Assembly: GCA_935421135.1 (NCBI GenBank)
Contig: OW285187.1
Span: forward strand, 6,138,001-6,202,000
Direction of reading: 5' to 3'
DNA length: 64,000 bases
Source of the DNA: Bugulina stolonifera
Lineage: Eukaryota; Bryozoa; Gymnolaemata; Cheilostomatida; Bugulidae
The stretch's first letter is position 1, and the number at the start of each line of letters is the position of its first letter. Made by a program: the position numbers and the translations under genes. The notes beneath the pieces are model-generated. The model was not told the DNA's origin. It saw nothing but the letters and a program-made list of their open reading frames with translations, and ran no database searches. Positions 42,801-57,400 of this stretch are shown piece by piece.

Positions 42801-45800
42801 TGCCCTATTATACTATCTCTGGAACTATCTCCGATTATACTTACACTACATGGAGGAAAAAGTGACAATATTATAATAAATGAATAAGTTTATCTGATGA
42901 ATCCATTACATTTGTGGTTGTAATCTGTGGTTGATTAATATGTTGTGAGCGGAAACAGTAGAGTGGTAGTAGTTGTCTACTATTGTTTTACTGAATAGTT
43001 CTATACAATCATATTGGCTAATTTACTGCTACACTAGCCCTGCTATCAGTTGACCTGTGTACCCACTACTAAATCTTATAACATGTAGGCCTACATGTGT
43101 ACACATCACCTATCTCACAGCCCTATCTTAGATGTAGTCCTACGTTTATTCAAATCATTTTGTAGGCACAAACAGTATAGACATCATGTTTCTCTTAACT
43201 GTATATATGAATTATATAGCCAACATTAGAGGCCTATACATATAAAATAAAGTTCTTTTACCTCCACTATACATGTATAATTGATTGTAGGGTTGAGATC
43301 TTCAAAGTTTGGATTTTTCAGTTATTAACGAATTACTATCAACATTACTAAAACTGCTATGTTTTGTGAGAAATCCTGGACTACCACAGTGATGTTATAT
43401 TATTGCTAACAGATGGCTGTTGCGCAGACCTAGTATATTAGCTTTAGGTGGGAACTAGTGTGAAATGTACATCAGTCAGTTGTGAATCAATATGGTATCT
43501 CGTTTGTGTTCGTTATATTTCCGTTGATATTTTGTTAAACCTGTTTGTATAAAAGTATGCATGCTATTTGATTACGTTAATCAATCACGCATGGGCAATG
43601 TGTCCGCTGGTTTCTTTGAATGCCCGTGTGTATCGTACTCCACAAAGGTGTGAAATTGATGAGCATTCCTTTATTTCAACATATATTTGTTACAAAATAT
43701 CTCTTATTTCATTCCGTCCACTTGAGTGGTTGAATCAACATTATTCATTAACTTGTAGTTGCTTCATGTGTTCACATTCCATTTACATTCACAGGTTGTT
43801 ATAATCAACTTATGTAATATCTCTTATCTTACTTTACCTTGAAGATCATAGACTATGTATAGTTTTGAAAATATTGATATGCAAGTTATGTGAAATGGGA
43901 ACAGATGAAGTATAGGTTTTTGTTTTTCTTTGCAAGGTGATAGCAGGCGGATACTGAATACAGGATAGTGATATCTAGTTTAGAACTAGTCCCTAATACC
44001 TAATTAGTTTCAAGTAATTGATATTAGTATTTGATGTTTTAAATTATATGAAGTTGTTCAGAGAGCAGAGTGTGTTTAAAAAGCAGCACGCAAAGTTTGC
44101 GTTTCTAAAATAACAAACATTTAGTTACAAATAAAGAAATGAGTCCCTAGCAACGGGTTGTGGCAGCTGCTACTCTCTATTGCTGACATGACATTTGTAA
44201 AGGGCGTAGACTTAGAAACAGGTCTGCTCCTCTCGTTCTTCTAGTCTATATGCAAGTCACTCAGCCCTGTTATATTCCAAATCATTATCTGACTATGACA
44301 TGACTTTGTATGCCATGTGTTTTGTGATGAACATCTACAATAGTAAATCCATACAAATTAAAGTATGTTTGTATAGAATGTTTTAACTTTGAAAGAGTTT
44401 TAAGCATAAGATGCTTATCTTGTTAACTTCTTCAATGTTTGCTTTCTTGAATAAATGCAAACTTGTTTGTTTTCGATTTGTTATTCAATGTCTAACATTT
44501 ACAACTGGCTGATCGCATATCTTCAGTTTAGCTTTTATCCATTGACTGCATTCACTTAGAGATCAACTTTGTAATAACCCATCCCCTTATCATATGATGT
44601 GCGGATAGTAAAAGGTTCCTTTATTGAAATCCTACACTTGTTGAGCTCATATTATATGGCAAGCTGAGGAGCATGTATGACAGGGTTAATGAATTAGATG
44701 TTTGTTAGCCAGCTGTATTAGAGCCATCATCAACTTATCTGCTGAGTGTTTCCTTGTAAATTGCTGTCAGGTCCTTCTATTAGTTGTTTGTTGTTTTATT
44801 GATTTTTGCAGGGGGATAAAGTGGAATTTAAATAGTTGAACGGACAATATAAATTTTGTTGTATAGGTCAATTATTTAATCTTAAAATCTTAGCTATTAT
44901 CTTTCAGTTTTTCAACATATTTGAATTTCCGGCCTAGATTAGCAAAAGGGAATATGATTCACAATGCTTCTGTTGCCTACTGTATAGGCCTGCAGATTGT
45001 ACCACTAAGTACAAACATGCATGTGCAATTATATATTCACAGCTACATGTACCATTCATTGTGCTTTGCCAAAATATCAGCAATGTAACCTAACTTGTTT
45101 CCCAAAGTAATCAGAAATCCAGAATGTGGCTGATTTCACAATCAGCATTTCAAAGAATGGATTCTGGTGAATGGATTTCCTCCTGATATCAGCTAACTTT
45201 ACTTACCACCATTTTTATTTGGAAATTTGTCCTAAAATAATACTCCTTCCTGAAAAGCAACAAGTAGGCTAGTGCGGTACACTGCTGCTGATTGAGTTTA
45301 AAAATTCATTGCTCTTATAAGTTGTTTACACCTGCACACCATACTTGCATTATTGTATGTAAACTTGTATATTACATGTGTAGAGATGTTATTAGTTTTA
45401 GACACGGCTGGCCAGGAGGAGTTCTCGGCTATGAGAGAACAGTACATGCGTAAAGGAGACGGCTTCCTCCTTGTCTACTCAGTTATAGACTATCACAGTT
45501 TTGAGAGTATAGCTCAGTTTTATAAACAGATACTCAGAGTGAAAGACAGGTAGGTGGTGGAAATACAGCATTTCCTAATCATTCGACCCAATTTAAATTA
45601 TTCTTTTTAGGATGTATTTATGCATATATTTTGTATTTAGCAGCTTGTATTAGCATCTGGAATCATATATCCTTGGTAACTTGCATTTTTCAGAGTATGT
45701 TATGAGAAAGCGTGTCGCTAGGCTACTGCTTGATTGGTACATAGTCTATAGACTAAGACATGGTGCCTATAGGCACCTGGCATATAGGTTATTTGTTACC

Positions 45801-46988
45801 ATGGAAATTCAGTTTGAAACAAAGACATTGTTTTGTAGTTTATGGGTTTTTATTCCCAGGCGGTCAATTATTTATAGTCTTTTATCATTATTACTACCTG
45901 CTTACACTATAGAAACTATTAGGCCTATTTCACTTTACATCAATACAGGAAGTCTGTTAAATGCCCCAATTAATTTATTTCAGAGATGACTACCCAATGA
46001 TACTCATAGCCAACAAGATAGACCTGGAATCTGGCCGAGTTGTATCACAAGAGGATGGACTAAATCTAGCCAACAAATTACGGGTGGGTAGAGCCACCAA
46101 CCTAAATGTACTAAAACTTAGTACTAAATGGTTCTGGTACTGACAGGAATGTTACTTACCAGTGGATTTATATATGATGCGTATTCATTAGCTCTACTGT
46201 AGGTGTAATTAGAAGAAAATGAAAGGAAATTTTGTGACTGAGTCTAATTATTATACTCCAATTTATTAGTTCAATTTATTAGTTCAAGATCTGCATAAGT
46301 TAGACAGATTGGTTTCATTTCTAGTAATTAGTATAATAATACAATTATTATTACATAACTCATAGTTTTCCTGTTGTTGCAGATCCCATATATAGAGACT
46401 AGCGCTAAAGACCCTCCAATAAATGTAGATGAATCATTTGAAGAACTTGTCAGAGTGATCAGGTGGGTATCTATTTGATTTCACCTCATTATTAATATAC
46501 TGGGTGTGTAAGATACAGCAAAGCATGATAGATAAGAATATGACCTAAAAAATGAAAATGTATTCACATACTGCAATATTATACGTATAGAACACCTCAC
46601 ACCAGTCCTGTATTATATGTAATAAAGGTACTAGCAAGATAGCATGAGCCTGTATAATACATGTAGGTCATCAAAGGATAAAAGCTTTACTCAGTATAAT
46701 TATACCCTTAGCCTTTGGTCCACTAGCTACACTAATGCCACTTCCTCCTTCTCATATGTACAAATATAAATTATTCATAGTAGGAAGTGCTGGGCTACTG
46801 TCATAATTCCTTAAGATTCTCCGATGTCATAGCAACAGAAAATTCTTGTAAAAAGATTGCTTTATTAACACTCATTACTTTGTTATAGATCACAACCAGC
46901 GGCATTTAATGATGCTGAAAAACGGAGAATGAAAAGAATATCTGATTCGGAAAAGAAAAAGAAGTTAAAGAAATGTTGTATACAGTAA
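39855..46988 (+). CDS. MRAS: M-Ras family small GTPase, complete
   Basis: Membrane-anchored Ras-subfamily GTPase; human M-Ras forms the SHOC2-PP1 complex. Exons 39855-39977, 40490-40586, 45396-45549, 45984-46083, 46383-46462 and 46889-46988 give 217 aa (human 208). All G motifs are intact: GDGGVGKS (residues 29-36), switch [38 protein letters not shown] and [21 protein letters not shown] and AMREQYMR favour M-Ras over H/K/N-Ras. The C-terminus is a polybasic KKKKLKK followed by CCIQ, a CaaX box of farnesylation type. The ATG follows an acceptor by 14 nt, so a 5' UTR exon lies upstream, across the hAT insertion. Intron 2 is about 4.8 kb, the longest in the window. An alternative acceptor at 45383 would add four residues. 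Confidence 0.95.
40587..45395. other. Large M-Ras intron without recognised genes
   Basis: AT-rich, with scattered ACATGTA palindromes. Open frames here are short, lack flanking splice or family signals, and I treat them as chance. Confidence 0.6.
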
Positions 46989-48498
46989 ACTAACACGGAT
47001 TATTATTATTATTGAATAATATATTTTTCTAGTTGACACTTGATGCATCATCACCCATAACATAGCTTTTCTCTCAGGATTCAAGTATATTTTCTATATT
47101 GATCTCTACAGTGACTCAAGTGTTGGAAGTACTGTAGTACATGTACATAATAAGGAGATTTCAGTAGAAGATCTTTTTGTGATTCTAAAACATTTGTAGA
47201 CATTGTAACAAATGTTTTGTTACATCGTTATCAATCAAACTGCATGTACTCTTTTCACATATTGTTTTATATATAACTGATTTTGAACTAAATGATGCAG
47301 TGAGTGCTAATGCATTGCAACAGTAGTTGTAATTCTGTTGTGAAGAAGTTGTCTTCCTATGCATGCACTGTATTAAGAGAGGATAACTTCAAGCTATGTC
47401 AATCAGATAAACTTCTATCCAGCTGTAAATAGTTTATTATAATTTATCCATTATTGATTTTTACTTTAATTAAAACAAGACTTAGTACATTCTAGTCACA
47501 ATGTGACACACTATTTAATCATGGGACATTTTCAAACAGGCAGTTTGAGCCTTGAATGCATATTTGTAGCCGTCAGAGGGTTTGTAATTTAACAGTTTTT
47601 TAACAACATTTTTACTATAACATTATATAGTTGCATGTCTCTTAAAATCTATGATGTACATTGGCTGTTGTAAAAGTTTCAGCTATATCTACTATTGTAC
47701 TTGCACTCAATTCTGTTTCATGGTCAATACTCTACTTTTGTCTTACAATTTACCTATTGCATAAATACAGAATAACAAAAAAAACAGGCTGACTTGTTTA
47801 TTTAAAGTGCACAACTACTCACTAGTTTATTGTCTCAATTATCCACTGGTAATTTTCCTTCTTTTAGGTATATGGTACAAAATTAAACTTGCTGACTTTT
47901 ACCTCACAATCATTTTAGCTAAATGTAATATATGCAGATGTGAGTGTGATTTGTGCAACCTAGCCCTCTGTATTGCGTGCTCATAAACACTGCATGCTGT
48001 CCAGCAAGAATAAATCAAGGAAGTGAACAAATAAAGGAATTATAGAGCAAAAGAATAGAACCACAATACCATAACCATAACTACAACTTCTTGTAGAAAC
48101 TTGGCTAATTTTGAGAGTTGTCCACACTACAGTTGTATTAATCTCAAAGCACTATTTACAATTAATGTTGCACTCAGAGCATTGTTTACAGCAATTAATA
48201 ATTTATAAAGTTTTACTTGCACAAAATAAATTTTAATATTTGTTTATATGCTATAGTATGCAATGTCCATGCAAATTAAAGACAAATAATGTAATGCGAT
48301 GCTTTTTTTAAGATTAACGAGCAGAAGCAACAAGAAATGGAGCAATGGGAAATTCCAATTCAAAATTCTCTTCAAGCTGTGCATAAAGTTCAGTACTCGA
48401 TGTTAATATTATCTGGCTGCTAGCTAGCTGTGTCTTTTGCTAGTTATTTAATTTAAATGTTTGACACTGCTAACAGAATTCTGTAAATATATATTGCT
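46989..48498. other. M-Ras 3' UTR and CFAP263 upstream region
   Basis: No coding exon supported. A short hairpin with arms GAAGTTGTCTTCCT and AGAGAGGATAACTTC lies at 47345-47390. AATAAA-type signals occur near 48008. Confidence 0.5.
47345..47390. repeat. Short hairpin, same arm family as 47-98
   Basis: Arms GAAGTTGTCTTCCT and the reverse complement GAAGTTATCCTCTCT enclose about 17 bp. The arm sequence resembles the hairpin at the start of the window. Confidence 0.55.
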
Positions 48499-51400
48499 AT
48501 GACTTCATCAATAAGTGGTAGTAGTAGTGCAGAGAGTCAAAGCAATGCAAATCTCTTCAACCAGTGGCCTTATGAGCGCCTAGCTGAGTTTGTGGCAGCT
48601 ACAACGTGAGTAGAGTATACGCGATTTTCACTTTAACACTTTTGATTTACATCATGTTTATATATGTCGTTACTGCTCACTACTTATTCGATGGGGGACT
48701 TTTCGATTTATTTTATATACTTTACTAATACTGATACTCCTATTGAATACATACGCATACTGTTCTTATATAAATAAATAATTATGCTATTAAATATACA
48801 CTTTTATATTTATTTTATACACATTTACATAACTATTGTTGAATTAAAAAAATAAAATTAAATATAATATTAAATATAGTTATTAAGTGCAATAATAATT
48901 GTTATAATCTATAATAGTATGGTATAGTAGTAGTATGGAAGCGGTATAGTAAAGTATGATTTAATTTTTATTTTATAAATAATTGTTTAATTTTAGGTTT
49001 ATATAAAATGAAGAAGTTGAAGAAGCAGAATGATCATTTTATAACTAGCAATACTAGTAACTGACAACTAACTAATTGTAATTTATAACAACTGCCATCT
49101 ACTAATTACTAGTAGAAAGGCATCCACGCCAATTATTATAGTCAGCGATAGTTTGAATGAAGACAGTGATATTATTTTTGGTTTACCTGAAAATGGGCTT
49201 GTGTCTTCCTCTCTATTACATTATTACTTGTTGTAATCTTTTCAGAAAGGCCAACAAGATCTTGCAAGCTGAAACTGACATGTTTCAGCAATATGTAATT
49301 AAACATGATGTTGATAAGTATAAACCAGGAGATACCAACAACACAACCTGGAAATCTACCCCATCTGAACAAAATGCAGCCAAAAAAATTAATTCGGTCG
49401 AAGGCTCAATTCACAAAACCAGTAGTCGCTCTAGCAGATCTTACATGGTAAGCAATATATTAATGGCTCAATTTGAACTTACCTTATTTGCATCATAAGA
49501 ATGGCTGATTAAGTTTTCTTAACCTTTCTGGAACAAAACAAGCAATTGATTATAATAAAACAGTCATGTTTAGTTGGTTTAGATTCCAAAATAGTGTATC
49601 AAAGTATAGACTGTACACCCATTTTTTAATGAATTGGAATTTCTATATTCAATGTTGCAGCATTGCATGTTGGGAATGCTTGATATTGCTTGGTATTCCA
49701 ATTGAATCAATACATCTACATGTACGTCTCATAATAAAAGAAAGCATATGATTTGTCGACAGCCTAAAAGAGATAAAGTATAATATATGTCTCGATTTCC
49801 TCTACTCACATGTATTTTATTGTGGATTAATGTTCTGATACACAGTCTATGCACGAGCACATATATTCTGTGTTGTTAGAGATCCACACCTCACCAATTT
49901 GAAAAATTACTGAAATTAAGGCCAGAGTATAAATGTGATATAGTTCTGAAAGAAATGGAACGGCTGCAAGCATTGCGTGCAAAGAGCACTGAGGAGTCCG
50001 AGCGTGTTGTTGACCATCTAAAGGTTTGGTTATTTCTGGAATACTGTTAAAATCTACAGTGTTATTTTTATGCTATGCATTTCAATGCTACAATTTAATA
50101 CTGTATAACATACACTTGAGGCTCTTCGCCAGATTTGTAATGCAATGTACACTGTAGTCATATGCTAGTGCAGCTCAATTTCATTATAGATCCGTTTAAA
50201 CTGTTACCCTGTTGGTTTAGGCATTAATAGAGGAAGGAACTGAAAACATAGCGTGTATGAGAAGAGAATCTTATGAATTTGAAAGAGATATAGTAAAAGG
50301 TGCTGTGAATCCTAAATCAGGCGTGCTTATGGGGGAGAAAGTTGTAAGATTCTTTGAAGAAAAAATGAAGGGACGTGTAAGTTGTTGTCCACAAAATTGT
50401 TCTGCATATATCATATCATATTATATATCAGTAATATTTTGTTGTCTGCATTGTATAAATATTTCCAAGAAAATATTTTGCTCCTAAATCAAACAGTGGG
50501 TTGGATGCACTAGTAAAAAGAATAATATATAATACCATGTCAATAGCAAAGTTACATGTATAATAATTCTAGGCAAATCTGATCAGTAAGCTTAGATTGA
50601 AGAATCAAAGCCTCAGGCAGCAGAATATGAAGAGTAAGCAGATGCTCAAGCACAAGGAAGAAATAGGAGATATTTTGACAGAAATAGACTTTCAGAGATT
50701 GAAAATTGAAAATGCAGAGCAAATTGAGAAGATAGAAAATAGGAATAAAGAATTTTTTCGTCTGAAGACCAATGGAACATCTACAATGCACACTTTAAAT
50801 ATCCATAAGGTACTTAATCACCCAAACAATGTAGGAGCGGAATTTTTCCACATCTGGGTTGATTCTAAAATCTCTTGGTTTCATGAGAGCTTACTACAAT
50901 TTTCTATTCCAATGCCAATATTTTCAGAATTCACTAGAATGATGTACATTACATTGTATATCCTAGATATGATAGATGTGTATTTTATGTAGCTCTTATG
51001 TACTTGTCTGCTTCTGTGTACATTGTTTTAAAGTTGATAGTATGTAGTGCAGTCATGTAAGTAATGTTGATAACTCAGTCATAAAGTCATGAAGTACCCC
51101 TTTCCTCTTGACTTGATGTCATAGCTTTATTGTGGCATGAAATAGGAGTATTCATTGTTCAGCATTTCTAGCTCCGTGCCAAATTGGCTAGTTCACTTTC
51201 TCGTTGTTACAGCGTATGCTTCTAATTTCTATTTTTGTGCACTCCTATTTGATACATTGATGTGGTGTGACTATTTTAGACATGAAATTAATTGTAGAAA
51301 AGGCTGTATGGGATTACTGCAGAATCTAACCAGTTAAAACAGGATATAGCCTCCCGCAAATCGATGTTGCTGAGAATTGATATGGAAACCAATTTATGTG

Positions 51401-52025
51401 AAGCAGAACGAGCGAAAGCAGAAGCGATAAACAGGAAGTACAGGTCACACATGGCACAATTTAAGGTAGAATAACTTCAAACAAGGGCTCCAATGCGGTT
51501 GAATGTATTATATGTGATGAATATTGGTTGGAGCTATACATTTACTATTTACTTATTTACTATACTACTAATAATATCAATGAAAGTATAGGTAGAGAAA
51601 TATTGTAATTGACTTGTTTTAAAACTCGAAGTTGATATTCTAGAATATTATTCTAGTCTGTTCAATTCAAGCAAACATGTACAGGTTTTATATCAACTTC
51701 CTTCTTGGTGGCAGGTGCCTGAAGTAATGGACGTTGTGTATCTTCACTCTAATATGGCTTCATTAAAGAAATATGTCAGAATTTGGGAACGAAAGAATCA
51801 GATAGCTGAGGTTGGTTAGTGGGGCTAGAGCTCTGTAGTGTATGTAACTGGATAGCATATGACAGATGAAATACTGGGAATTATGTATATTCTGTATATT
51901 ATTAATAACCTTATTATTCTTTATAATTACAGATGGGTCTTATAGCACAAAAACAGCGTTGGGCTAAAATAAAAGTTGAAGCTGCAGAAACAGAGGATCC
52001 ATTGGCTGACATTCTGGGAATTTGA
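48499..52025 (+). CDS. CFAP263: Cilia- and flagella-associated protein 263 (CCDC113), complete
   Basis: Coiled-coil axonemal/centriolar-satellite protein that works with CCDC96 in motile cilia. Exons 48499-48605, 49246-49447, 49880-50023, 50221-50376, 50573-50809, 51298-51465, 51715-51810 and 51933-52025 give 400 aa (human 377). Matches to human CCDC113 are collinear: LQAETDMFQQY (human LKTETEMFEKY), SYEFERDIVK (VHEFEKDILK), LRLKNQSLRQQ (LRLKNVSLKVQ), IDFQRLKIENAEQIEKIENR (VDFQQLKIENAQFLETIEAR), ERAKAEAINRKYR (DRAKAEAVNKRLR) and VRIWERKNQIAEM (IRMWERKVEIAEM). The protein is nearly all predicted coiled coil. The acceptor at 51297 rather than 51329 is required to keep frame. The N-terminal exon (48499) is poorly conserved. 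AATAAA at 52375. Confidence 0.93.
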
Positions 52026-54456
52026 ATTGGACTACAAATTGGATATTATGTTGTGTTTGACTCCGTTTTCTCTATCTCTGTTATGTTAACATGTTGCTAT
52101 GCAATGTGTAGTTTGTTTACAGGCTATTAATGTTTTGGGATTTTTTGTTTACTTTTATTGTTAATTTTTTGTTACAAGAATGCTTGCATAGTTACAATTA
52201 GGAATTATAAATGCAATCCAGGACCTTATGAGTATGTAGTATGAGTACGAATTTTTACATAATTGAGTTAATATATAATATTATGCTTTGTTAATTATTT
52301 TTGTTACACCTCCAAGTCATGTGTGTGTATTTTATTCAGCATTTGTTTTTGGTAAAGTTATCAGTTCTAGCTGAAATAAACATTTAATTTTTGCAGCAAT
52401 GCAACAATGCATGTACATGTTTATGTACATATACATGTACATTTATTAATAAATTACAACTGCCACAAACAATTATGTAGGACTTACTGAAAATACTTTT
52501 AAAACTCGATACAGGAACCACAAAATATCTTTTAAAGACATCAACAAGAAAAATAGCACGGAATTAAGTAAACACATCTGGACATTAAAAGACAAAAAAA
52601 TAGCATACGACATTAAATGGACCATACTCAAACACACCACTGCCTTCAACACCAACAGCAAATGTTGTAATTTATGCCTATGGAAAAAATTCTACATCAT
52701 CTATAAATCTAAACTGGCCACACTAAACAATAGAAATAAACTTGTATCCACTTGTAGACATGCCCACAAACACTTGCTGGAACAGATAACGTAACTTTCT
52801 AACTTTGCGTCATCCCTAACATACTGCAAACACTAATGTCATCATTTAAAATTTTTCACATTAAGTTGAACATAATGTATAATTTCATTTTACCTGATGA
52901 GTACTTACAAGTACGAAACTATATAGTAGTAAAATGAATTAAATAAACAAACATCATCAATTTCATCTATTCTTATAATAGTTTATACTAGCTCTAGGAC
53001 AATATCACATCCTATAGAACACTTTACCCGACGATACAAAATTTATTATTTATTTATACATATACATTTATATATACTTGGTATATGACTTGTCTGTGCA
53101 TGTACATGTATAATAATGTACATATACATGTATACACTTGGTATATGGACTATGCTGCAATATAAGAATAGATAATTTATGTTTGTATGGTAGATGATAT
53201 AGGCACTTGGTGGATAAAATCGAAATTGATTTATTATACCAGTTGTCAATCGGGTATTACTATATTTTATTATCTAACAACACAGTTAAAATGATATAAA
53301 GATTATAGCACTAATACTACTACAGGTGTACCTAGCCATCATGGTCTATTATTGCACATTATGTAGACATGGCACACATAATTGTGTATTTTACTTTGTA
53401 TACCTTGTGTTATAAATTCTTTTTCTGTGTTATAATAAATGGTACATGCAGTATGTACTGGACAGTAAGCCTACATTGATGTGGTGTTATTATTTTACTC
53501 ATTTCGGAATAATGCTCTCATGGAGCACACGTTATCAAGGGTAGGCAAATTCAACTCGTGTTTTGTTCACTTTAAAAGCCTGTGATTCATACAGCAAGTA
53601 GCTTTGCGGGTGGAACTCGACGATTCGCTAAAATGTAGTAAACATGTGTTGTTATTCTCAAACTATTTTTGCACATGATAAATTTTCCCAGAGAAGAACC
53701 ACTCAATGTCAATGTGAATGTGTAAACCATCGAGTTATCTCTATGGTGTAAACCAAGGAGTAAACTTTGAGAATAGAAGAGTGATTTTGTTTTAGAATTA
53801 TATTAATTATAAGAATTCACTTTCACTCTGTAGATGCAATAAAATCGGTAATCGACAGGATTAACACAAATCAAATGGACAAGAAATAAATTAAATGTGA
53901 TTAAATGTGGATGAGATATTAATTATATTAAATTATATTTAATATAAATATAGAAAGAATAAGAATGGGATTCAGTATAATTTTAATATTAGTTTTAAAA
54001 TATAATTATGGATTATTATTTTATTATTATTTGTTTGTGATACACAATATTTTGTTTCCAAGCCATCATGATCATTTGGTGTGCTTCAAGGAGTAAGAAC
54101 TCCTTGATTAAATCAAAAGTGAAAATTACTAATATTAAATATAAATATAATATTATATTATATTTCATATTAATAACTCAGTTAATGTTATTGATTATTA
54201 TACTATTTATTAGAAATTGATAAAATGAATTTCTTCTTACCATAAATTTTAGTAATTACTAGGCTATAATCTTAAATCTCAAATGGTGGTTACAATTTAC
54301 ACAAGAAATTGAAGGGACGTTACTGCATTAGGCCTATCTTATTTCACATTCATTTTATGTGGGATGTACACTGTATATTAAACACTTGTTAGTTTTTTAT
54401 TATTGGCATAATGTGTTAGACCTATTTCTTTTCTTTATAGGGTGAAGTGGCTAATA
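52026..54456. other. CFAP263 3' UTR, retroelement fragment and THAP-gene upstream region
   Basis: Apart from the GIY-YIG fragment at 52453-52794, very AT-rich sequence with ACATGTA/TATA-rich runs at about 52410-52450 and 53040-53150. No other coding segment is supported. Confidence 0.55.
52453..52794 (+). pseudogene. GIY-YIG endonuclease fragment of a Penelope-like retroelement
   Basis: An ATG-less open frame of about 113 codons reads NNYVGLTENTFKTRYRNHK, then NSTELSKHIWTLKD, KCCNLCLWKKFYIIYKS and LVSTCRHAHKHLL, ending in a stop. YVGLT followed by R-Y-R-N-H is the GIY-YIG nuclease signature, and the whole order matches the C-terminal endonuclease commonly found in metazoan Penelope-like or related retroelement ORFs. 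No reverse transcriptase is visible upstream, as expected of 5'-truncated insertion. The frame is uninterrupted, so the copy may be young. Confidence 0.8.
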
Positions 54457-57400
54457 ATGGTTATAACTTGTCTAGCAGCCGGTTGTAAAAATGAATCCAA
54501 TGTGCATCCATTTCCATTGGACTACAAAAGAAGAAAGCAATGGATCTTATTTTTAGAGCAAGAAGTTGAAAATTTCAACATTGAGATTCATTTTAAGCCT
54601 GCTTTATGCAATGACCATTTTGCACGTGACTGCATAACAAACCTCATTGAAGTGCAAGCAGGATTAGCTAGAGTGTGAGTAAGAATTAACCCAGACTATC
54701 TGTATTTTGATGAAACATTATGTATTACCTACATATTTTACTTGTTAGATAACATAGATATATGAGGTGAAATAATGTGTTGTAGTGTGGTAGTGTTGTC
54801 ATATCTGTACATATAATGCATGCACAATATTATTGTTCTACTTCATGCAGCTGCAAACTTAAACCTGATGCTGTTCCTACGATACACAAGAAGTTATTTC
54901 CACCAAAACCTACACTAGAACAAAACAAGACTCACCATTCTATGACTGTAGTATCCAGTAAGTGTTCAGGTTGCCAGTTCTGGTGGTCATGTCAACTAGT
55001 CTATATAGTGAGATGTGGAGAAAGTGACAACAGGTGCTTGTAGCTGGTCGAGGAAACACCTTCTATTAACTTAATGTTGGAAAGCGTTTTTACACTGTAT
55101 GGACTTTCTATTGTGTCGTTTTATAGAAACTTCTCCAAAGACAAAACAGAAAAGTTTAGAAACATCGGAGAAAGCAAAGTCAAGTATATCAGCTATAGAG
55201 AATGCAAGGTATGGTGATTTATTGCTTTTTATTAGGTCCAACTTTTTACAACATCTGCTATAAATGTAAGCATAGGTATAAACATAATAATTGCAACCCT
55301 AACCTATCTGTGGTTAGTTTCCTGTTGTTGTAGCAAGACTAAGATTATTTCAACATGTAAAATATGCTTGAAGAATGTATTTGGATCACTGAAGGCACAC
55401 TTGAGGAAACAGCATCGTCTCTCTCTGCAAGAATACACAGTCAGTGTCGTACAACTCTTACTTTATATCATAAATACTCCAGTGTTATTGTGATGTATAA
55501 TAGTACAACTATCTTTTTGCAAGTTTGTAACAAGTGTCACAGAGTTATTATAGATGTGCTCACCACACTTAGTATGCATGACTGTTGTGTATTTATGTTC
55601 TGTAGAAACAGCATAATGTACAGAAACCACAGAGTAATATAAGTGCTTACCAAAGGAAGAATCTGCAACTTATAAAGCAGAATATAACCGTAAGGCTGCA
55701 TATTATGATCTTCATACAGTGTTCAGTAAAGACAGTATTAACTGTATGTGTAACATGCTTATCATGCTTCTAGTGTTATGGCTAAAATACTGGTCATCTA
55801 CTGACCTCATTGGTCGGTATGTGTTACTCTAGAAACCAATGGCACTGACTAAGTCAGTAGCTACTACTAACTGCCAACCAACCTGACTGCTACTTAATTT
55901 ATAGGCCATTGAGATCTGCAAAATGTTTACTTTCACAAATGTAGGAGTGTAGCCAGATGGGATGCATACCCCCTGAGTTGTCTGTCAAGTTGAAGGTCAC
56001 TTCCACTGGCAGCGGAGGCATAGTTGTAGAGAATATTAACAAGAATACTGCATTTGAAGAGGTAAGTGTGCTCCTGATGTGTAATTGGACAGATGCATAA
56101 TATTTCCTGCTTACGTGATCTAAAGCGTATAGTCTGGATATTTACTGTTGGAAGTGGCAGGAAGTGCTCTTATATGTAAAATATTATACATACCATGCCA
56201 TGATGAAGTATGTTTGCTGAATATCTAACAGATTAAATTGTATTAGAACTCAAGTGTAAGTAATACGATAATTCGTTTTGAGGAGGCTGTGGCCAGTTTT
56301 ACCGTATACATGTATTACATGCTTACAGACAGTGAAACTGCTGTGTAACACGTTCAGAATGCTGCTTCATGAGCAGAACCTTGGAGTGATTGCTGGTAGG
56401 CTGAGTGCACCTACAGACCGAATAGTCAGAATGTGTCATCTCCCTCATAAACATATCTTATCTCTCAGGAACTACTACAGCTTCAGAACCTCTGTAAGCT
56501 GCCTAGTGTATACTCTGTACTAATAGACTGTTGCTACTGCATACATTGAGTACACATGTATGTGTAGTTTTACAATCATGTTGCTATGCATATTAGAAGG
56601 TTTTCTTATTATATACTTTTACAGAAAAATGATCCTCGATGGCCCAATTCATTTAACGATGTGCAATTGGTAAGTCGATGGTATACACGTGTATGTATGC
56701 AGCTATTACCGGTACATTTCATTTATTGTGTTATGTAAAATGCATCTTATGGATATATTTATGAACTCTGTGTATTGCTCAGATAAAATATTCTTTATTA
56801 TATATTTCACTCTCGCACTACGTCAAGGCAGACTACATTAGTGACTCCTCAGCATGATTGTTTTATTATGTTCTGCACTAGTATGTAATTTCATAGCATG
56901 CCTGATATACTTATTGTAGGTAAGGGCATTAGTATTCAGGATAACACACTATTTCAATAAAGAAGCTGATTCTAATGCACTGCAGATACCACTCTGGAAA
57001 CCTATATTCAGAATGCAGAGATACACGTTAGTATTGATTAACAGCATTGTACATGTGAATGCGTTCTTATTACTAGTTACCCAGGATATGTGTTTCCATC
57101 TAAAGGGCAGTGATGTAGAGGTTTGCTGGAGGGAAAGTTGAATATTAGTAAAGTTTCCAATATTATATCGGGTCTTTCATTTATTATGCTTTGTGTTATC
57201 ATCAGTTCAGCATCATTTTTAAGTTGGGCATAACTGCAAGATAGATGATAGTCTACAGAAGTTATCCTCTCTCGATTTGAGCAGGTACCCAAGTGGAGAG
57301 TGGGCAATTTCTTATATAAACACATATGTGATACATTGCAACTAGGGAATAAAAAGCTTGAGAGATGTACCCATGGGTACTCAGCTATTAATCATAATTG

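Noticed and set aside
51330..51465. CFAP263 exon 6 starting after TGCAG at 51329
   Set aside because: It reads into a stop (NLTS then TAA) in the incoming phase; the acceptor at 51297 keeps frame and restores similarity.
54442..54456. THAP gene start at GTG 54442 (MKWLIM...)
   Set aside because: It is not an ATG and THAP fingers conventionally begin a few residues before the first Cys; ATG 54457 gives MVITC.
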